Below, piece by piece: positions 5,481 to 9,840 of a stretch of 9,840 bases of DNA. A program made the translations under genes and the position numbers. The DNA lies in contig DATANR010000497.1 in the NCBI GenBank assembly GCA_036266155.1, forward strand, positions 1 to 9,840, in the 5' to 3' direction. Numbering within the stretch: the first letter of the stretch is position 1; every line of letters starts with the position of its first letter. The notes under the pieces are model-generated. The model did not search any database, was not told where the DNA came from, and saw only the letters and a program-made list of their open reading frames with translations. Source of the stretch: SIAJ01 sp036266155. GTDB lineage: Bacteria > Planctomycetota > Planctomycetia > Gemmatales > Gemmataceae.

Positions 5481-7848
5481 TCGCGTCTGGAGCGTGGCGA
5501 CGAACCCCGCCTGGCGGCCGTTCACGGACGCCGATCTCATTGGGTACGTCATCCTCATAGCCTGTGCGGCCGCGCTCGTCGTGCTCACGATCTGGACCTA
5601 CACCGGCTCGTCGGCCAGTACGCCGCGGCGCATCGGGATTCTGATCGCGCTGCGGCTTGCGGCTCTTGTTCTCGCAATCTTGCTCGCGCTGCGGCCGTCC
5701 GCGGCGATCACGGAGATTCCGAAGCTGCCGTCGACGTTGATCATCGTCGTCGACGCCTCCGAGAGCATGGGCGTCAAGGACGAGGCCGCGTTCACGCGCT
5801 GGGAGGTCGTGAAGCGTGCCCTCGAAAAAGCCGGGCCGATCCTCGACCAGATGCGCGAGGACCAGCAGACGACGATCTACGTCTACCACTTCTCCAAGGA
5901 CTTTGATCCAGACCGCGACAAGTTCACGGACGACACTAGGCCCGAAGGCAAGCGCACCGACTTCGGCACCATGTTGTCGAAGCTCTATGACCGCCATCAG
6001 GGCGAGTTGCGCTTGCGCGGCCTGCTGATCCTCAGCGACGGGGCGGATAACGGGATCGCGAAGCCGGCTCTGCCGGAAGCAGCCCGATGGCGTGGCATCG
6101 GTTGTCCCGTCTACTGCTTCGCCGTCGGCGGGCCGACGTCAACCGATCAGAAGGACATCGGCTTCACGTCGATCAACCCCGATCCGTCGCCGGTCGCCAT
6201 CAAGGCCGATCTCAAGGTGCGGGCCAAGCTGAACGCGCCAGGCTTCGAGGGCCGCAAGGTCAAGATCCAATTGCTCATCGACGACAAGCCAAAGGGCGTT
6301 GTCGAAGTCGAACTTGACAAGACCACCGATAACGAAGTCGAGATTGCCACCAAGGCCCCGGACACGCCTGGCGAAGTCAAGGTGACGATGAAGTTGCTCG
6401 AGCCGCCGGACAAGCAAGCAACCACCGAGAACGACCAGATCGAAACCTATTTAACGGTGACGCGCGAAGGCGTCCGTGTGCTCGTGATTTCCAAAGAAGG
6501 CTGGGAGTTGCAGGGCATTCGTCAGGCGCTGGCGACTGACAAGCGCTTCGACTATGTCGAGGCCGTCCGTGCATCCGAAGCACCGGGCACCGCTGACGAG
6601 GCCAAGATGTATGACCTCGCCGAGGGGAGGTACGACGTTATCATTCTCGGCGACATTACTGTGAACATGCTCACGGCCGTGCGGCCGAGAATCCTCGACG
6701 AGATCAAGAGGCTCGTGGTCGAAAAGGGCGTCGGCCTCATGATGACGGGCGGCGCCTATTCGCTGGGTGGGACGGCGGGTGTCCTCCCCGCCATCGGCTG
6801 GCGCGGCACGCCAATCGCGGACATCTTGCCCGTCGAACTGCCCACGAACCCCGTTGAGCCCGTGAAGGAAGCGATTTCCATCGTCCCGACCGAGGGGGGC
6901 CTTCAACACTACCTGCTGCGGCTCAACGCCGACGGCAAGAAGAACCGCGAGGCGTGGGACCTCTTGAACACGGGCCAACAACAACTCCAGGGCTACACGG
7001 TCCTCGGCGACAAGAAGCCGCGTGCCGAGGTTTTGGCTCGCGTCAACGACAAGAACAATGGCCCGCCGCTGCTGGTGCGCATGGACGCCAGCGAGAAGGG
7101 CCGTGTGCTCGCGTTCGGCGCGTCGGACACCTGGCATTGGACCAGGCCCGGCCCGGACGTGAACGACCGCAAGGTCCCCGCAAACCTGCACGCGCGCTTC
7201 TGGAAGCAGATGGTCCTTTGGCTGGCCCATCAGGATGAACTCGAGGGCAATGTCTTCGTCCGCCCAGAGTTTCGCCGGCTGGTCGCCGGGGGCCGACAGA
7301 ACATCCGCATGGGCGTCCGCGATAAGCGCGGCGACGAGATCCCCGAAGCCGAGGTCCGCTACCAGATCGTCGGGCCCGGCGAAACGGCGGACAAGAGCAA
7401 GGCGAAGCGGGCCGAGCGCGATCCGAAGGGCGGCGGCCGGACCTCGTTTGAATCGCGCGTGCCCGGAGAATATCGCGTGATCGCCTGGGGCGAAGCGACC
7501 GACGCAGGCGGCGAGAAGATCGTCGGCGACGCGACCGCCCGCTACGTCGTCTACCCCGACATTTCGGACGAGATGCTGCGCCCCGCGGCGAACCCGGAGT
7601 TCCTGCTCGCGCTGCAGAACACCGCCAATGGGACCGCTCAAGATGTGGTCGAGCGTGCCGACCACTTCTCCGAGTTTCTCAAGGACAAGCTCTTGCCAAA
7701 TCCGCCGAAGCTGAGCGCGCCGAAGCCGAAGCCCTATCCCGATTGGCGGCGCGACAAACAGAAGTGGTTCTTGCCGCTCGTGCTCATCCTCTTCGTGGCC
7801 GTGCTCGGCCTCGAATGGGGCCTACGCCGAGCGTGGGGTATGGTGTAG
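5470..7848 (+). CDS. VWA membrane protein with glutamine-amidotransferase-like domain
   Basis: This 792-residue protein is the partner of the upstream BatA-type protein. Two membrane helices lie at about 23-43 and 54-76. The VWA domain (about 88-225) has a complete MIDAS: D95-A-S97-E-S99 in 'VVDASESMG', a Thr at T163 or T167 in 'KRTDFGT', and D190 in 'LILSDGAD'. A beta-sandwich spans about 230-330. A class I amidotransferase-like fold follows (about 335-460), with 'VRVLVISKEGWELQGIRQAL' (335-354), 'YDVIILGDI' (388-396) and 'LMMTGGAYSLGGTAG' (423-437). The elbow has no catalytic Cys, as is usual in this planctomycete family, so amidotransferase chemistry is unlikely. A further beta module and a final helix (about 766-785) end the protein. 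Most of the mass is probably outside the cytoplasm. The start at 5470 is supported by AGAGGGGA (5457-5464) about 6 bases upstream, inside the end of the DUF4058 gene, which points to translational coupling. The precise function is unknown; binding metal and a protein ligand through the VWA domain is inferred. Confidence 0.88.
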   Translation: MEPDRVWSVATNPAWRPFTDADLIGYVILIACAAALVVLTIWTYTGSSASTPRRIGILIALRLAALVLAILLALRPSAAITEIPKLPSTLIIVVDASESMGVKDEAAFTRWEVVKRALEKAGPILDQMREDQQTTIYVYHFSKDFDPDRDKFTDDTRPEGKRTDFGTMLSKLYDRHQGELRLRGLLILSDGADNGIAKPALPEAARWRGIGCPVYCFAVGGPTSTDQKDIGFTSINPDPSPVAIKADLKVRAKLNAPGFEGRKVKIQLLIDDKPKGVVEVELDKTTDNEVEIATKAPDTPGEVKVTMKLLEPPDKQATTENDQIETYLTVTREGVRVLVISKEGWELQGIRQALATDKRFDYVEAVRASEAPGTADEAKMYDLAEGRYDVIILGDITVNMLTAVRPRILDEIKRLVVEKGVGLMMTGGAYSLGGTAGVLPAIGWRGTPIADILPVELPTNPVEPVKEAISIVPTEGGLQHYLLRLNADGKKNREAWDLLNTGQQQLQGYTVLGDKKPRAEVLARVNDKNNGPPLLVRMDASEKGRVLAFGASDTWHWTRPGPDVNDRKVPANLHARFWKQMVLWLAHQDELEGNVFVRPEFRRLVAGGRQNIRMGVRDKRGDEIPEAEVRYQIVGPGETADKSKAKRAERDPKGGGRTSFESRVPGEYRVIAWGEATDAGGEKIVGDATARYVVYPDISDEMLRPAANPEFLLALQNTANGTAQDVVERADHFSEFLKDKLLPNPPKLSAPKPKPYPDWRRDKQKWFLPLVLILFVAVLGLEWGLRRAWGMV

Positions 7849-7875
7849 TGGCGACTGATTGATTTGTAGATTCAT

Positions 7876-7927
7876 CGCGACTGTTCGATTGACGCCGGCG
7901 CCTGCTATACTGTCGTCAGCAGTCGCG
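7876..7927. repeat. Inverted repeat bracketing the promoter candidate, with an extra direct copy
   Basis: CGCGACTG (7876-7883) is the exact reverse complement of CAGTCGCG (7920-7927). The arms flank the extended -10 element. A third copy of the 7-base core GCGACTG lies at 7851-7857, 26 bases before the left arm and just after the stop of the second VWA gene. The arrangement could be an operator with several half-sites, or a transcript hairpin. No known regulator motif was recognised. Confidence 0.4.
7903..7911 (+). promoter_or_regulatory. Extended -10 promoter for the large exported protein
   Basis: 'TGCTATACT' fits the extended -10 consensus TGnTATAAT with one mismatch in the hexamer (TATACT, 7906-7911). 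A good -35 match, TTGACG, is at 7889-7894, but only 11 bases separate it from the hexamer, which is too short for a normal sigma-70 promoter. The extended -10 would then have to serve alone. Transcription would start near 7918, giving a leader of about 60 bases before the ATG at 7978. Confidence 0.5.
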
Positions 7928-7977
7928 GACCGCACCCTCTATCCGACGACTTGCTAACTCGCGCTCTTCTACAACTA

Positions 7978-9840
7978 ATGGCTGCCATGAACCCATTCCG
8001 CGCTCACAGTCCGTATTCGCGTCGTCGGACTTGCCTGCTCGTCGCAAGCCTGGAAGACCGCGCCGTTCCCGCCATCATCGGGCTGGAAACCAACGACGTT
8101 CCGGTCTCCGTGACTGCGGGCGTCGATTCGGCGGGCGGCATCGCCATGAAGCCGGATGGCACCGGCTTCATCGTTACCTATGCCAGTCCGGATGCGAGCG
8201 GACAAGGAGTGTTTTTCAAGCAGTATGACGCGAACTGGCAACCCGTCGGAAGCGCTGTTGCGGTGAACACCGTCACCGCCAACAATCAGCAACGACCGTC
8301 CGTGGCTTTCGATGCCAATGGCAACTTTGTCATTGTCTGGGAGAGTTTTGGCCAGGACCCCGGCGACTCGGCGGCGCAATCGGGCATTTACGCTCGACGC
8401 TTCGATTCCACAGGCACGGCGATCGATGCCGTCGAGTTTCGCGTCAACACCACCATCGCGGGACAGCAGAGCGAGCCCGACGTGGCAGTCAATGATTCTG
8501 GGCAATTCGTCATCGCATACACAAACGGCGCACCCGCGACATCCGATATCGACGCCCAGGCTTTTGCCGGCATCTTTGCCGGCGCGAGCGGCACTCCAAC
8601 GACGGTCGGCGGCGAGACGGTCGTCAACGATACGATTGCGTCACTCGGCGCCCAGTCCGCGCCAGCCGTGGGCATGGATAATTCGGGCAACTACACGGTC
8701 GCCTACCAAAGTGCAGGCCAGGACCACGTGGGCGACCTCGGCATCTATGCCCGGCAGATGAGTTTCGCGGGTGTGCCTCTCGTGGGGGAGTTCAAGATTA
8801 ACACGATCGTTAACGGCGATCAGGCGGCTCCCGACGTGGCAATGGATCCCAGCGGGAACTTCAGTATTGTCTGGGACTCAGCGAACGTCGACAGTTCGGG
8901 GCAAGCCATCGTCTTGCAACGGTACGATTCCACGGCGCAGGCTCAGGGTGGGAACGTTCAAGTCAACACGGTGATCACGCTCAACGATCAGATCAACCCG
9001 CACGTCGCCGCCGGTGCCGATGGCCGGTTGTTGGTGACCTGGGAAGGCGAAGAAGCAGACGGCGATGCTGTCGGCACCGACGTTTACTACAAGACATACG
9101 ATGCCGCCGGCCAGGTCACTCAAAGCGATACCGCGGTCAGCCCAACGACCGTGAGCAACGACGCTGGCGAGACCAACGCGATCGGCGCCATCAATCCTGA
9201 TGGCGACTTCGCGATCCTGTTTGACAGTTCCGCCGCCGGGTCCTCCGACGTCTACCTACGCCGATTCGCGGAAGCACCACGTGTGGCGTTTGATCTCCCC
9301 GGCTATTCCAATGCCGAGGGCCTCGACGCGAGCATCGGGCTCAATCGAACCGGCGCGCCTTATGTCCTGGCGAACGTCGCCACCTCGGTCGTTGTGAACA
9401 ACGCCGGCAGCGGAACCGCGACCGCCCCCGCCGACTTTGACAACAGCTTCTCTGGGGTCGCGTACAACTTCCTAGCAGACGGGTCGACCGCGGCGACCGT
9501 TCCCATTTCCATCGTTCACGACACCGATGCCGAGCCGAATGAAACGATCAAATTGGCTCTCGGCACCGTCACGAACGGCACGGCAACTGGTCAGGTAACC
9601 GCCACTTACTCGATCGTCGATGACGATACGGTGCCGCCGGTTTCGACCAAGCCCGCTTGGAGCAGCTACGGGCACGACGTGCTCGGCAGCCGCAACAACA
9701 CGCAAGAAAAAACTCTCAATTCGAAGAGCGTCGGATCGCTCGCGCAGCTCTGGACGTTCCCTGCCTTCACCTATGGAGCGCCGGCGGTCGTCAATGGCGT
9801 CGTCTACATAAACGCCGGCTTTTCCGTCGTGGCCTTGGAC
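7978..9840 (+). CDS. Large exported protein: repeat propeller, Calx-beta and PQQ-type propeller (3' end missing)
   Basis: The frame stays open for 621 codons to the window edge, so the protein is incomplete. Residues 14-32 carry an Arg-rich run and 'LVASLEDRAVPA', a leader motif seen at the start of many giant planctomycete surface proteins. No ordinary signal peptide is visible. Residues 44-438 contain seven degenerate repeats with the pattern 'Q..P.VA.D..GNFVIVW.S', then 'IYARRFDSTG', then 'VNT'. Residues about 434-550 form a Calx-beta domain ('RVAFDLPGYSNAEG' through 'DTDAEPNETIKLAL' to 'YSIVDDD'). From 559, 'PAWSSYGHDVLGSRNN', 'LWTFPAF' and 'APAVVNGVVYINAG' match the opening of a PQQ-dependent dehydrogenase-type propeller. 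It likely acts at the cell surface in binding or adhesion; an enzymatic role depends on the missing part. The ATG at 7978 and a second in-frame ATG at 7987 are both possible starts, and neither has a Shine-Dalgarno site. An extended -10 promoter lies about 70 bases upstream, so it is probably its own transcription unit. Confidence 0.85.
   Translation, partial: MAAMNPFRAHSPYSRRRTCLLVASLEDRAVPAIIGLETNDVPVSVTAGVDSAGGIAMKPDGTGFIVTYASPDASGQGVFFKQYDANWQPVGSAVAVNTVTANNQQRPSVAFDANGNFVIVWESFGQDPGDSAAQSGIYARRFDSTGTAIDAVEFRVNTTIAGQQSEPDVAVNDSGQFVIAYTNGAPATSDIDAQAFAGIFAGASGTPTTVGGETVVNDTIASLGAQSAPAVGMDNSGNYTVAYQSAGQDHVGDLGIYARQMSFAGVPLVGEFKINTIVNGDQAAPDVAMDPSGNFSIVWDSANVDSSGQAIVLQRYDSTAQAQGGNVQVNTVITLNDQINPHVAAGADGRLLVTWEGEEADGDAVGTDVYYKTYDAAGQVTQSDTAVSPTTVSNDAGETNAIGAINPDGDFAILFDSSAAGSSDVYLRRFAEAPRVAFDLPGYSNAEGLDASIGLNRTGAPYVLANVATSVVVNNAGSGTATAPADFDNSFSGVAYNFLADGSTAATVPISIVHDTDAEPNETIKLALGTVTNGTATGQVTATYSIVDDDTVPPVSTKPAWSSYGHDVLGSRNNTQEKTLNSKSVGSLAQLWTFPAFTYGAPAVVNGVVYINAGFSVVALD
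8107..9291 (+). repeat. Seven tandem protein repeats, probable seven-bladed beta-propeller
   Basis: Within the large exported protein, repeat units begin near residues 44, 102, 163, 225, 281, 337 and 394, each about 45-57 residues. Shared elements are a Gln/Pro-containing strand, an Asp-x-x-Gly turn ('FDANGNF', 'VNDSGQF', 'MDNSGNY', 'MDPSGNF', 'INPDGDF'), a Trp or Tyr strand end, an 'IYAR.FD..G' strand and a closing 'VNT'. The units differ clearly at DNA level, so this is an old array, not a recent tandem duplication. Seven blades is a common closed propeller size, but the fold is inferred. Confidence 0.7.

Noticed and set aside
6451..7665. 404-codon open frame on the minus strand opposite the second VWA gene
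   Set aside because: It mirrors a well-supported gene, has no recognisable domain and no ribosome binding site.
7889..7911. TTGACG/TATACT as a standard -35/-10 pair
   Set aside because: The spacer is only 11 bases against the usual 16-18, so only the extended -10 element was kept.
8107..9291. CRISPR array or DNA tandem repeat in the last gene
   Set aside because: The repetition is at protein level, with divergent DNA and one continuous reading frame.

Overview
The window looks like chromosomal DNA of a Planctomycetota bacterium, perhaps near the Gemmata or Pirellula side. The reasons are its high G+C, genes largely without Shine-Dalgarno sites, a pair of BatA-like von Willebrand factor A (VWA) membrane proteins, a 'MPVHDWTRVDAG' DUF4058-type protein, and a giant secreted protein that opens with the planctomycete-style 'LEDRAVPA' leader. 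No taxonomic search was possible, so this placement rests on family knowledge. All supported genes lie on the + strand.

Layout. (1) At 80-1570 there is a secreted subtilisin-like (S8) protease with an intact triad but a beta-rich, P-domain-like insertion between the oxyanion Asn and the catalytic Ser. (2) At 1571-2364 there is a gene-poor gap. It holds a short HNH-nuclease reading frame (1692-1991) that matches its family only up to the second zinc Cys pair. After it come about 370 bases with no convincing gene but several inverted repeats. (3) At 2365-7848 there is a compact three-gene operon: a BatA-type VWA protein, a DUF4058-type protein, and a second VWA protein with a glutamine-amidotransferase-like domain. 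The first two genes are 14 bases apart and the last two overlap by 11 bases. (4) At 7849-7977 there is an intergenic region with an extended -10 promoter candidate inside an inverted repeat. (5) From 7978 to the window end there is an unfinished large exported protein: leader motif, seven degenerate repeats of roughly 45-57 residues that probably form a beta-propeller, a Calx-beta domain, and the start of a PQQ-type propeller.

How the genes may work together. The two VWA proteins share a plan: two N-terminal membrane helices, an extracytoplasmic VWA domain with a full metal-ion-dependent adhesion site (MIDAS), a beta-sandwich, an amidotransferase-like fold and a C-terminal membrane helix. They probably act as a pair at the membrane, as in the MoxR/Bat gene clusters of other bacteria. 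The DUF4058 gene between them is tightly coupled to both but has no known link to that system. The protease and the large propeller protein are separate units aimed at the periplasm or cell surface. I see no CRISPR array, tRNA, rRNA, transposase or clear attachment site. The sequence does not prove a new system. The most unusual items are the DUF4058 gene inside the VWA pair, the domain insertion in the protease, and the multi-domain propeller protein.
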